Shown: piece by piece, positions 33,001 to 41,741 of the stretch
Numbering within the stretch: the first letter of the stretch is position 1
Layout of the letters: each line of letters starts with the position of its first letter
Assembly (NCBI GenBank): GCA_012656075.1
Contig: JAAKBF010000027.1
Span: 558,001-622,000 of the forward strand
Source: Phytophthora hibernalis
Lineage: Eukaryota; Oomycota; Peronosporomycetes; Peronosporales; Peronosporaceae
Reading direction: 5' to 3'
DNA length: 64,000 nt
Program-made: the position numbers and the translations under genes
Notes under the pieces: generated by a model
Told to the model about the DNA's origin: nothing
What the model saw: the letters and a program-made list of their open reading frames with translations, nothing else
The model's database searches: none

Positions 33001-33481
33001 GAACACCAGCAACCTTGACCGTTCTGGTAGTCCTTCAGTGTAAGATTCAAATGCTTCCCGGAACTCACGTGATATCTCAACCGTGGCCGTTTCTGAGTAG
33101 AACATCGGAAGTACTTTCAAGGTGTTCGAAACCAGGCTTGATATCGCAAAAGACTCAGAAGTACGGACGGATGCCACCGGTCCAGCCACTCTATATCCGG
33201 TCTGTATAGGCGCCGGAGCGTTCTGTCTGGGCAGTCCTTGAAGCGGAGGTCCGTTCAGGAGGAGCACTCGTTCTCGAAGGTGGAGCCGTCCCTCCAGCCG
33301 TAGTCGCATGTCCAGTCGGTGGCGCACTCCTTTTCGCCGGAGGAGCACCTCGAGGCGTCACCACATGAGTTCCAGTCGGTCTCGGCTCTCCGTGAGGAGG
33401 CGGACCTCCGTGGTACGGACGCTGTATGCTTGGGAGTCGAAGACAATCTCCGCTCGTATTGTTATTTGTACCATTGCTCAA
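30073..33481 (-). pseudogene. Gypsy gag, zinc knuckle and acidic spacer
   Basis: Gag starts at 33481 (MSNGTNNNTSGDCLRLPSIQ), is Pro/Ser/Thr-rich at first, then enters the capsid region (VLPMFYSETATVEISREFRE; TADELWERLHTTNREHRESV; VSDLCEALDYPDPRMRYQMF). A zinc knuckle CFVCKKNGHIAANC lies near 32150-32190. Downstream is a long acidic, low-complexity spacer (31975-30400) that includes EDDEDDSDDC and GETVVLGWAKPAEDPPETSS. At least six frame breaks are present. Confidence 0.75.
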
Positions 33482-33626
33482 AGAATATCAGTTTGTTGCC
33501 AACTCTGGGAGCTGATCCGTTTATTTGTTTATACTAGGTAGTACGTTTTTAGTTTTGTTGTTGCATGCTGGTTCTTGATCATTGAAAACCTGGTATGCAG
33601 GATCGGTGAGATCCTTCCACGAAGTT

Positions 33627-33848
33627 TTAACGAGTTCTGTAAAGCTCCATGTCGATGCGGAGCTGCTGCAGTTGTTCGCTGATCCGCTTCAGCACCCCCT
33701 CGCCGCCAACTGCCGCTGCGCTTTTCTTGATCGATCTTCCCATGTTGCGCGTGATGCGGCTAGTGACGTCTCGTTTGTGGCGCACACCATCGCACTCCGC
33801 GTCCAGCACGCAGGCAGGAAACGTCTTATCGAGGTGACCGCTCTGCAC
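33627..33848 (-). other. Possible C-terminal fragment of a minus-strand gene
   Basis: The minus strand carries a protein-like frame, open from about 33900, containing QSGHLDKTFPACVLDAECDG and a helical end (GVLKRISEQLQQLRIDMELY) with its stop at 33627. It has no usable ATG, and other frames are also open in this GC-rich stretch. It might be a truncated host gene cut by the gypsy element or simply an open shadow. Low confidence. Confidence 0.25.
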
Positions 33849-33928
33849 TTCGAAATGCGCATCTCGGTCGCCAACTTCAACGTGTACCCACCGGGTACCC
33901 GACCCTCCAGAAACCGATCGCAGTCGCC

Positions 33929-35576
33929 ATGTCTTCCTGTCGAGGCGTCACCAAGCAGAGCGCGCCGTGCTCCGTCTCGTGGGGACTCAGCGCCGCCGGC
34001 TTCTGCAAGTTCCACGCACCGGACGCTCGTCAATGTCTCGGCACGTCTCGCTCCACTGGTCAGCGCTGCAGGATCCGCTGGGACTTGGACGTCGACGGCT
34101 TCTGCGCACACCACAGACCGGCCGCTCTACCCGCAGTCGCAGTCTCAGCTCCATCCGCCGCCTGTCGAGGCCGCACTAAGCGCGGAACCGCGTGCTCCGT
34201 CTCGTGGGGACTGGACGCCCAGGGCTTCTGCAAGTTCCACGCTCCCGACGCCAGACAGTGTCGGGGTCTGGCGCGCGCCTCTGGCCGTCGCTGCAAGATC
34301 AAGTGGGGCTGGACGAACGAGGTTATTGCCAGTTCCACCGTCGGGTGGACGCCCCGCGGCTCAGCAGTGTTTGGCTCGTGGCTGTGTGCAGATGGTTGGT
34401 ATCGACGTCCACGGGTTCTGCACGGCCCATCGAGCGGTGGACCCGCAACTCCCAATGTGCCGTGGAGAGAACTGTGGGAATAACGCCAAAGACGGGTATA
34501 ATTACTGCAGTGCAGCTCATGACCCGCAGTTTGCAGCGTCGTACGTGGCACCGAGTGTGTTTAATGAGCCTGGGCTGAGGAGCAGCGTGGAAGGGGCGGT
34601 CGTCAAGCTGTTCAAAAGCCGAGATCTGTACCATGGAGACAAGCTGGACCTGAACACGGTGGGGGCGGTGGAACTGGATCATATCCTGGAGAAACAGTGC
34701 TTTGCATACGCTTTCCAGCGTGTGGGGTTTGAAGGAGAGGAGGAAAGACAGGACGTCGCGTTCATGCTGCGCGAGGAGGTCGTGAACGAGCTGCCGAATT
34801 TGTGTCTGACGCGCGCGACGACCAACAAGATGAAAGGTGCTGCTGTCTTGAAGTTCCTTGATGATTCACTGACTGGGCATCGAAAAGAGAAACCGTTTAC
34901 CGATTATCTACTGGCGGAGGAGCGCGATGAAACACGACTTAGTCGCGAGGTGACCTGGACGATTCGACGTGAAATGGGATCGGCGCTTCGGAAGTGTCAG
35001 AGGAAGCTGGCTGAGGAGGGAGAAGCACCTGCCTTCGATTCACTCAGTACTGAATTACAGCAGTTGTACGTCGGCATGGATCTTCACACATCTCACACCA
35101 GCAAGACGAAGTCAAAGGCAGGCGTGCCTCCGCCTAAGATTGAGGAAAATGACGATGATTATGTGCTAGTCGATTCAGCAGCCACCGATCCGTGGACTGT
35201 TGTAGACATCAAACACGTCAAGCATTCTGTTAAAGTTGAAGCGCGCCAGCCGACACTGAGAGCGAACGCAAAGGCGTTCGTGCCGGGGGTGACTCGATTG
35301 GCGGCGGAGACAGATACCAACTTGGCTGCAGTGACAGTAGAGCACCGTGAGGAGAAGTCCAAGCTCAGCGTTGACAGCGAACGTGTTTCCTCCGTATCAC
35401 ATTCAGAGACAGGTACAACCACTGCCCGAATTCTGTACGTGAAACAGGAAAATGTGTCTAGCAGGCTGCCAGCATCAAAAGAGAAAGCTAAGGGCAAGCA
35501 ACAATCGTCCGAGTCAACCTCTGAACGTGTGGTAAAAGACAGAGATGCAACCGCGAAGGGGGCAGCAAGGCGGTGA
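33929..35576 (+). CDS. Cys/His zinc-repeat protein with possible HNH-like core
   Basis: From ATG 33929 the protein begins MSSCRGVTKQSAPC and repeats a short module of the form C-x(8-10)-C-x11-C-x2-H (for example CSVSWGLSAAGFCKFH, CRIRWDLDVDGFCAHH, CKIKWGLDERGYCQFH), about five to six copies ending near 34540. The module resembles DUF5763-type putative zinc-binding repeats. Two one-base breaks, near 34305 and 34357, each repairable by one extra G in a G run, join this part to the long frame ending at 35576. The following region has VELDHILEKQCFAYAFQ and, 40 residues on, LPNLCLTRATTNKMKG, a spacing like the D-H...N...N/K pattern of HNH (His-Me finger) nucleases. The tail is disordered. Function unknown; nuclease activity is inference. 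The same frame is open upstream to 33582, but that part lacks the repeats. Confidence 0.6.
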
Positions 35577-35919
35577 GGAAACGAAGAGACACGTCATGTC
35601 AACTAAACATGGTGAATGCAAATGGAAATGATCGACACAGGAGTTTTTGCCAGCTCGTTAGAGCTGATCTTTTATCTGGGTTTCTTGGTTATCTCATTTT
35701 TCTAGTCTTTGGTTTCTTTTCGCATGCAATGGCCCGCGCACGGGCCTTGACAATACCGGCTTCTGTTCATGTCAAGCCGACGAACAAGATCGATAAGATC
35801 TCTGTACGGCGCTTTAACGAGTTTCATGCACTCATATAAAGTATCGCGGCTACCGCGACGGTAGTAACATCAAAAAGCGACTCACAGTCACCACTCGCAG
35901 TCTCAAACTCCTCCCCACT
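35577..35919. other. Intergenic between convergent genes
   Basis: Between the tail-to-tail zinc-repeat and kinase genes. No further gene or structured element was recognised. Confidence 0.5.
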
Positions 35920-37786
35920 TTAGCAAGCGTGCGGCACGGTGCAGATAGAGAAAAGCTTGGAGATTTTGTCAAATGTCGGACGATCGTTGGGACGCTGGCT
36001 CCAGCAACGCTCAATGATCCACTTCAACTCCGGCGTGATCTTCTTGTCACGAATCTGCGGGCGATGGCCATCCTTCGCGAACAGAACTGCGGCAAACGGA
36101 CCTTTACCGACGAATTGGCGCAGGTTCTGCATGTACGGCTCCTCTTCGTGCAGCACCTCGTTCATCAGCACACCGAAGGAGTACACGTCTGTCTTCTCGT
36201 TGGCAGCCATGCTCGAGCTCAGTAGCTCCGGAGCCATGTACGCCGCCGTACCACCAGCAATACCCTCGAAGTCGACGCCATCGTCATCACTATTGCCGGT
36301 GGCGCTGTTAAGCATGTGAGACGATGTGGTGCTGGCCGCCTTGGCACGGAACGTAGCGAGGCCGAAGTCCGCGATCTTGGCTTGGAAATTGTCGGTGATC
36401 AGCACATTCTGCGGTTTCAGATCGCCGTGCGTCACGTTGCACTCGTGCAGTTGTGCCATGCCGTACGCGATACCCAGCAGAATGTTGAGCTTAACGCGGC
36501 CGTCCGTCATCTTGGTTTCGACGTGCGAGTCCGTGCAGTAGTGCAGCAGATAGCTGAGACTTCCCTTGGACACGTACTCCATGACGAGACTGACGGGGTT
36601 GAGCGTATATCCGTACAGCTGGACGATGTTGGGGTGGTCACCGAGATTGCCGAGGATAATAGTCTCACGGATGAACATTTTGCGCTCCTTCTTGGTGAGC
36701 TTGGACGTGTGCAGCTTCTTGATGGCCACTTCCTTCTCGTTCCACTTGCCACGGTACACAGCACCGAAGCCACCCTGGCCTAGTAGTTCGGCATCCTCGT
36801 CAATGTCGATATCATTGTCAAAGTCGAGCTGAGTGACGTTGCTCTTGGGCATGAAGCTGTCGTCTCCAACGTCGTTGTCCACGTTTGCAAAGGCGTTGCG
36901 CAAGGCTGCAGTTGCTCTCACCGGTTCAGGTTCGCAGATCATTTCAACTGGAATCTCGCGTTGCTTCCGCATGAGGCGTTTAAAGAGACGATCCTGGAGA
37001 CACTTTTTCTCGTAGTAGTCGTCTCGCTTGTCTTGTTGGACCAGGCCTGGAGATCCTCCGATGAAGTGGCGTGCAACAGCCTTCGTCATGTCTGGCGATC
37101 CATCCTTGAGGCTCCGGCAGAGATTCTGCCGGGTGCCAGCGTTGAGCCTGACTCTGGACCCAGTTTTTGGCTTTGTTGGTGCGCAAGTCGGGCACGCCGG
37201 CCTTCGTCACAGGCAGATCACGTGGAACACCTGCCATGTGTCGCTGGGGCTTGGAAGGCTTGGTAGTCTTGCTCCTGGTCTTGACAGCTGTTGAGTTCAG
37301 TCTGAGCCTCTCCATCTCCTGCACCACCTCGTGCGAGGACTTGTAGCGCATGTCTAGAGCTCCACTCTTGGTGTAGTGCAGATTGCTATTGGATGTTGCT
37401 GCCTTGCTGATCTGTTGAGCGACTGTCTGGGAGCTCTTGTACCTCATATCCAGCTCTCCGCTCTTGGCGTAGTGCAAGTTGGAGACAGCTGACCTGTACC
37501 TCATGTCCAGAGCCCCGCTCTTGGTGTAGTGGAGGTCGGAGGCGGATGAGCGACTGGGCGTCGCGTAGGAGCCACCGGTACTGAAAGAGGTCGAGGCGGT
37601 GTGGGAACTGCTGTAGCGCATATCCAGCGCCCCGCTCTTGGTGTAGTGGAGACCGGAGGAAGAGGAGCGACTACTGCGACTTCCTCCATAGTAGCCCCCT
37701 CCTCCCTCTCCAGAGAAAGAGACGGCGGCGTGCGAGCTGCTGTAGCGCATGTCGAGAGCCCCACTCTTCGTGTAGTGGAGACTCAT
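35920..37786 (-). CDS. TKL-like protein kinase with N-terminal LHYTKSGALDMRY repeats
   Basis: From ATG 37786 the protein repeats LHYTKSGALDMRY or close variants five times in the first 150 residues, separated by Ser/Gly-rich linkers. Diverged copies follow (TKAGVPDLRTNKAKNW, KDGSPDMTKAVARHF). The kinase domain has GQGGFGAVY, VAIKKLHTS, HGDLKPQN (Gly in place of the HRD Arg), ADFGLA, YMAPELL and DVYSFGVLMNE, a TKL-like pattern. All catalytic residues (VAIK Lys, loop Asp, DFG Asp) are present, so activity is expected. The repeat part and the kinase lie in frames that differ by one base, with the break near 37120-37170 and no plausible intron. This is either a sequence error or a frameshift. An Inr-like promoter lies 36 bp upstream, and a hAT-type element sits beyond it. 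Confidence 0.85.
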
Positions 37787-37821
37787 GACTCACTCGACAC
37801 TTGACGGGAAGGCTGCCGATT

Positions 37822-37833
37822 CCAGAATGAGGG
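37822..37833 (-). promoter_or_regulatory. Oomycete Inr-like promoter element for the kinase gene
   Basis: On the minus strand CCCTCATTCTGG contains the CTCATTCT core of the oomycete initiator (consensus GCTCATTYYNCAWTTT, from memory), about 36-47 bases before the kinase ATG. Position and core match support transcription start here. Confidence 0.5.
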
Positions 37834-37875
37834 GGCGAGACGGAAAGGATTTGTGTAGCCATCTGGGACGACCAC

Positions 37876-38312
37876 CAGGGCTCGGAAAAATAATTATAAT
37901 ATAATAACTGTAGTATTATATTGACGGAATTACTTTTATTGGCAAACCGAGGTTTCCGTAAAATATGAAATTGACCCCGTAATAAGTATATTGCCTTTTA
38001 CTACAAAAACTGTTGTCCTCCAACCAAAATCGTTCTTGTGTACACTACCATCTCTTCCCATTGTCATGCCAACTGACTCATTTCCATATTTAATGATTCC
38101 AATATCCAGCTCGCGCAGATTTCTCCTTTGTAATGAATTAGTACTACGTAGTTTGACCATTCTCATTTGGAGCCAACGCTATTCAAAGGCCAAAACGACC
38201 AAAAATTGAAACAATAACTGCAATATGTATTATTGCCGTCGCCAGTATAGCAGTTACGTATTATTTTTTCTGAGAAACGAGTACAATTTTATATTTTATT
38301 TTCCGAGCCCTG
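37876..38312. mobile_element. 437-bp hAT-type MITE with 8-bp target duplication
   Basis: The element starts CAGGGCTCGGAAAA (37876) and ends in TTTTCCGAGCCCTG (38312), perfect 14-bp inverted repeats beginning CAGGG as in hAT transposons. It is flanked by identical 8-bp direct repeats ACGACCAC (37868-37875 and 38313-38320), the hAT target-site length. The inside is AT-rich and codes for no transposase; short ORFs in it look random. It lies in the spacer between two divergent genes, 43 bp from the Inr-like element of one and 78 bp from that of the other. Confidence 0.9.
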
Positions 38313-38390
38313 ACGACCACTTCAACATGGAGGTCAAATGCTGTCTTTCATTGTCCCTAGACATCGACCAACCGCTCTATGCAAAATCAT

Positions 38391-38406
38391 GTTCATTTAC
38401 CATTCT
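38391..38406 (+). promoter_or_regulatory. Oomycete Inr+FPR-like element for the unknown gene
   Basis: GTTCATTTACCATTCT matches 13 of 16 positions of the oomycete core promoter consensus GCTCATTYYNCAWTTT (from memory). It lies 48 bases before ATG 38455 and argues that upstream in-frame ATGs, which precede this element, are not used. Confidence 0.5.
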
Positions 38407-38454
38407 GCCACGCTTCAACGACACAGCTACGAGTTCTACTCTAACACGGCAACA

Positions 38455-39144
38455 ATGGACGCACTCCGATGGTTTGCACGAGTCTTCGGTAACTGTCTGA
38501 AGGGAAGACGCCAGGACGAAGCGGATACGGACTGGATGCACAAGCAGGGCACCACTATGGCGCTCACGTCCGTGCCATACATCAACGTATCACCCGTTCA
38601 CTTGCAGCCGTGTGCACTAACAAACACGATAACAACTCCTTTCGGCGAAGCTCAAGACCCGGTGCTGTGGACGGAGACCAACCGCCTCCCTAACGCAGCT
38701 GCTGCCTGGCAGATCCGCCGTGTGATGCCCGTTGACGTTGCTACGTTGGAACGGGTCGAACTGGCGAAGTTGACGACGCTGGAGCTTGCTTGGCGTTTCA
38801 AGTCGCTCCCCGTTCTCATGGTGCTGCGTGCTGACAACAAAACTCTGCGCCAACTTCCTCTCGACTTGTTGTCCACGGAAGCATTTGCCAGGCTCACACT
38901 CATCGAGAGACGAGCTATTCACAACGTGCTTGGCGAGCGACCTGCCGGGTGGTCTGCGGATCAGCTTTCGCTCTATGCTGTGCGAGAACGCGAGCTGATT
39001 GAAGCTGCAAAAGGGGACCGAAGTGGAAAGTGGGCATACGATGGGCTTTATCTAGTACAATTACCTGTCACCTACTCAGCCTACGCCCAAGAACCGCGCG
39101 GGTGGCCCTACTGGGTGGCAGGGATCAACTTCATTCACAACTGA
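38455..39144 (+). CDS. Conserved-looking intronless gene of unknown function
   Basis: A 229-residue protein starting MDALRWFARVFGNCLKGRRQ. The frame is open upstream to 38338, but the Inr-like element at 38391 and the better fit of this ATG favour 38455. It has no obvious signal peptide, membrane segment or repeat. The middle is rich in Leu and Arg (ELAKLTTLELAWRFKSLPVL; LIERRAIHNVLGERPAGW), the end aromatic (AQEPRGWPYWVAGINFIHN). The even amino-acid composition and GC-rich codon use suggest a real host gene. I do not recognise the family. It is divergent from the kinase gene, with a hAT element between them. Confidence 0.65.
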   Translation: MDALRWFARVFGNCLKGRRQDEADTDWMHKQGTTMALTSVPYINVSPVHLQPCALTNTITTPFGEAQDPVLWTETNRLPNAAAAWQIRRVMPVDVATLERVELAKLTTLELAWRFKSLPVLMVLRADNKTLRQLPLDLLSTEAFARLTLIERRAIHNVLGERPAGWSADQLSLYAVRERELIEAAKGDRSGKWAYDGLYLVQLPVTYSAYAQEPRGWPYWVAGINFIHN

Positions 39145-39274
39145 ATTGTTGATGAATAGCAGTTCATGTTTGCATTTGTATACATAGTTTTTCCTATCCA
39201 GTTCCTTTTGCCAGCACCTTCGACAAAGGACAAATTTTGACTGGGGTTAAGCATTTCTGACTGTCTTATCTTTC

Positions 39275-39730
39275 CTAGACACCCGATCGGTGCCCGTCCT
39301 CTTCATCGTCGTCATCAAAATTCGCCACGGTCTCACCCACGCCGGACTTGTCCATGCCCTCGTCGTCGTTCACGTCGCCGCACCATGTTCTCCAAGTGGC
39401 ACGACCGCTCGCATCAAGCGCACCACAATGTGTAGTCTTCCATCCTCCAGTCGTCGCAGCCGCAGCGTAGTCGAAGTCGTCCACCAGCTGCCTCGCCTTC
39501 ATGGACTTGATTCTGCTTATCCAGCAGCTACAACAGGCTCTGTGACTCAGCCGAGTTTGCGCCTTACTTCTCGTCCTTGGCTGCCAGCAATTTCAACACG
39601 TCTGTGAGTTTGCTGGCCGCGACGTCCTTCTGGGCTTGGGCCTTGTCTTTGTGTTAACTGTCGAACGTCCTGCAACTCCGTCGTCACCTGCATGCACAGG
39701 GCCTCCACTTGTGCCTCATCACTTACATCG
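39275..39730 (-). pseudogene. Coiled-coil gene fragment with intron-like gap
   Basis: Minus-strand pieces read EAQVEALCMQVTTELQDVRQ, then in another frame KAQAQKDVAASKLTDVLKLL and AAKDEK. A GTAAGG...AAGCAG segment (about 39560-39510) could be an intron, and an acidic end DDYAAAATTGG-type segment closes with ANFDDDDEEDGHRSGV at 39275. It is joined without a gap to an ABC-transporter fragment on its upstream side. Probably a gene piece brought here by rearrangement. Confidence 0.4.
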
Positions 39731-40210
39731 TGATGACCTCCGTGATGTTCCCGATTTCAGCTGCATCTCCACTTGAAAACAGCTTCAGATCTACATGTAA
39801 GCGTAGCAAAAGACCACACGCATCCAGCACTTTACGATACTTTGCGTCGTCAACATAATATTGTCACGGATGGACGAATTCATTGCTGCTGCAAGTAATA
39901 AGCCACTCGTCCACGAACGAATACTTTCCCACGGAGCTTCACTGTCTCTCCTAGCAATTCTGAGCACAACGACGACTTGCCAGCACCCACAGCACCGCAA
40001 ACAACCACCAGATCCCCTTTCTTGGCTTTGAAATTCATGTTTGTTAGAACTGGAGTCTGTCTTCCACCCGAAGCCGGAAACGGGAAACGGCAACATATTC
40101 GGCTGCGGTCGGATCAGGTTGAAGTACCTTTGAAGCATTGTAGTCGGCATGCGTTAGATAACTTGAAATGCGATCCAGTGCAACCTTAGCATGAAGGCAT
40201 GACGCTCGGA
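39731..40210 (-). pseudogene. ABCC/MRP transporter fragment (first nucleotide-binding domain)
   Basis: The minus strand reads VALDRISSYLTHADYNAS and LQPDPTAAEYV, the linker ahead of the first NBD of ABCC (MRP) transporters. It then reads KAKKGDLVVVCGAVGAGKSS with an intact Walker A, LLGETVKLRGKVFVRGRVAY, and after a frame change SIRDNIMLTTQSIVKCWMRV and DLKLFSSGDAAEIGN. The signature LSGGQ and Walker B regions are absent: the sequence runs into an unrelated coiled-coil fragment. Membrane domains are also missing. A truncated, chimeric pseudogene. Confidence 0.65.
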
Positions 40211-40482
40211 GAGTCTTGCAGTGGTGTTCGTTTTAGTGAAAAGTGTCAAGGCTGTGTGACCACTGTGGCTGCTGTGAGCGTTTGCCCCATACCGACGGAG
40301 TACACGGCCATAGACACAATAGACGTCAACTCTCTTCCTCAACAAACGCCAGTGCATGCCTGGCGATTCGTAGGATGTAAAGGAGTCTGCTATCGTCGAT
40401 GAAGTGAGCGTACAGACGATGTACCTTGTATGGACTCGACCAGTTAGCCAATGCCAGAAGTCAATTTCTTGTAAAGTCCCTG

Positions 40483-41556
40483 CTAACTCAGTTGAGTAGC
40501 ATTGGAGTAGTCTACCAGCAGGAGAACCTTGGATTTAGTATCGCTCGAAGACTGAAGGTTGTGGTGGCCACGCGCACGGGGTTCTGCGCTTAAATCTCGG
40601 CGCCTATCAGTCGGATTCGCTTGTCTGGGCAGGGCATCATCATCTGTGACGTCTGTCGTTCTACTAATGTGAACGGAGTTTGATTTCCTGGCGAAGTCGC
40701 GCTGTTCGTCAACAGCAACTTGAACCTCGTGCATCTGGTCCTCCAGACGACCCACGCGATTCTCCACGCTGGAGATTTTTCTCATCAGTGCACCAGACAT
40801 CTCGCTCAGCTGGCGACTGAGGTCACCAATTGCCTTCATCAAGTTGTCTGAATCATGGTACGACTTTGGTACGTCCTCCGTCTGCACGGCGTCATCTTCA
40901 GTAAGTCCCTCTTCACTCGCGCTCCTCTCGTCCCAATGTACCCGACCATCAATTTGCCGACCTGTAGAGCTTGGTGACTCTCTGTCCTGCTCCACTGCTT
41001 TAACCTGCACGAGCGTCACACTGGACGCTCTGCGTCGTTCTGTCGGCACCTTCAAGTGCTGCAAGATACTGGCCGCGTGGTTGGCTGTCGTCCTTGGCAG
41101 CACGTGGTTCTCCACCTGAGGCTTGTTCTCCCGTCTCCTGACGCCTTCCTGGGGCTGGGACCACACGACCTCCTGGCTGCGCTTGAGTCTCTGCAGCTCC
41201 TGCCGCTTGTGCGCCACCGCCGCCGCTGCGTCTGCCACGATCGCGAGTTTCTTGGCCACGAACTGCCGCGACAGAAACTGGGTCACGCTCAGCGACGGGA
41301 AGCAGCGGAACTCGTCACGCAGCAGGCGGAAGGCGCTCTCGACGAAGCGCGCGTCCGTCTTCCCGAACAGATCGTAGCCCTTGGTCACGAGGAACTGCGC
41401 AACTGGGCGCGACGAGTCCAGCAGCACAAAGTGCAGCACCCGCAGCAGATCCGACACGTCCCCGGACTCGAGACGCAGCGCGCTGAGCTGCGGGTATTGG
41501 GCCGCGCGCAGCAGCTTGCGGAGCCGCTCGGCGGCGTTCCGCACCTCCTCACTCAT
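40483..41556 (-). CDS. CEP44: CEP44-like centrosomal protein
   Basis: This 357-residue protein has an N-terminal CEP44 domain (residues about 5-120): LRKLLRAAQYPQ, DLLRVLHFVLLDSSRPVAQF, GKTDARFVESAFRLLRDEF and SVTQFLSRQFVAKKLAIV all follow the family pattern. A short coiled coil lies near residue 240-275 (LMKAIGDLSRQLSEMSGALM, VENRVGRLEDQMHEVQVAVD). The rest is disordered. CEP44 binds centriolar microtubules and helps convert centrioles to centrosomes in animals; its presence fits an organism with flagellated zoospores. Single exon, intact, ATG 41556. Tail towards the ABCC relic; its start lies 185 bp from the stop of the ERGIC3 gene. Confidence 0.85.
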   Translation of the reverse strand: MSEEVRNAAERLRKLLRAAQYPQLSALRLESGDVSDLLRVLHFVLLDSSRPVAQFLVTKGYDLFGKTDARFVESAFRLLRDEFRCFPSLSVTQFLSRQFVAKKLAIVADAAAAVAHKRQELQRLKRSQEVVWSQPQEGVRRRENKPQVENHVLPRTTANHAASILQHLKVPTERRRASSVTLVQVKAVEQDRESPSSTGRQIDGRVHWDERSASEEGLTEDDAVQTEDVPKSYHDSDNLMKAIGDLSRQLSEMSGALMRKISSVENRVGRLEDQMHEVQVAVDEQRDFARKSNSVHISRTTDVTDDDALPRQANPTDRRRDLSAEPRARGHHNLQSSSDTKSKVLLLVDYSNATQLS

Positions 41557-41741
41557 GGTATAATGCTAAGTACGAAATAAAAGTACTTCTTGAAGCATCT
41601 TCTTCTCGCTAAGGAGGACACAAGTGGACACCGCAGGACAAACAACAGCTGCATTCAAAGTGATTTCTTGACAGGCATCGGGAATCGACAATTTATCGTA
41701 AACTTGGCAACTTGGATTCTGCTTCAGAGGCAAACTTAAGC

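Larger units (their letters stand above)
22832..33481 (-). mobile_element. Ty3/gypsy LTR retrotransposon, degraded, with extra ORFs
   Basis: On the minus strand, in canonical gypsy order, are gag with zinc knuckle, aspartic protease, reverse transcriptase, RNase H and integrase with a C-terminal domain. They are followed by a membrane-protein ORF in the same direction and a separate ORF on the opposite strand. At over 10 kb it is large, as is usual for oomycete gypsy elements. LTRs could not be located: no long direct repeat was recognised between 22.3-22.9 kb and 33.5-33.6 kb, so the ends are the outermost coding signals. Many frameshifts and stops are present throughout. Confidence 0.85.

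Noticed and set aside
22400..33620. LTR pair for the gypsy element
   Set aside because: No long direct repeat could be found by eye at the two ends; a self-alignment of 22.0-23.0 kb against 33.4-34.0 kb would decide.
33582..33928. Start of the 664-residue plus-strand open frame
   Set aside because: The first 250 residues of that frame are Ala/Ser/Pro/Arg-rich and out of frame with the Cys/His repeats; the repeats begin at ATG 33929 in another frame.
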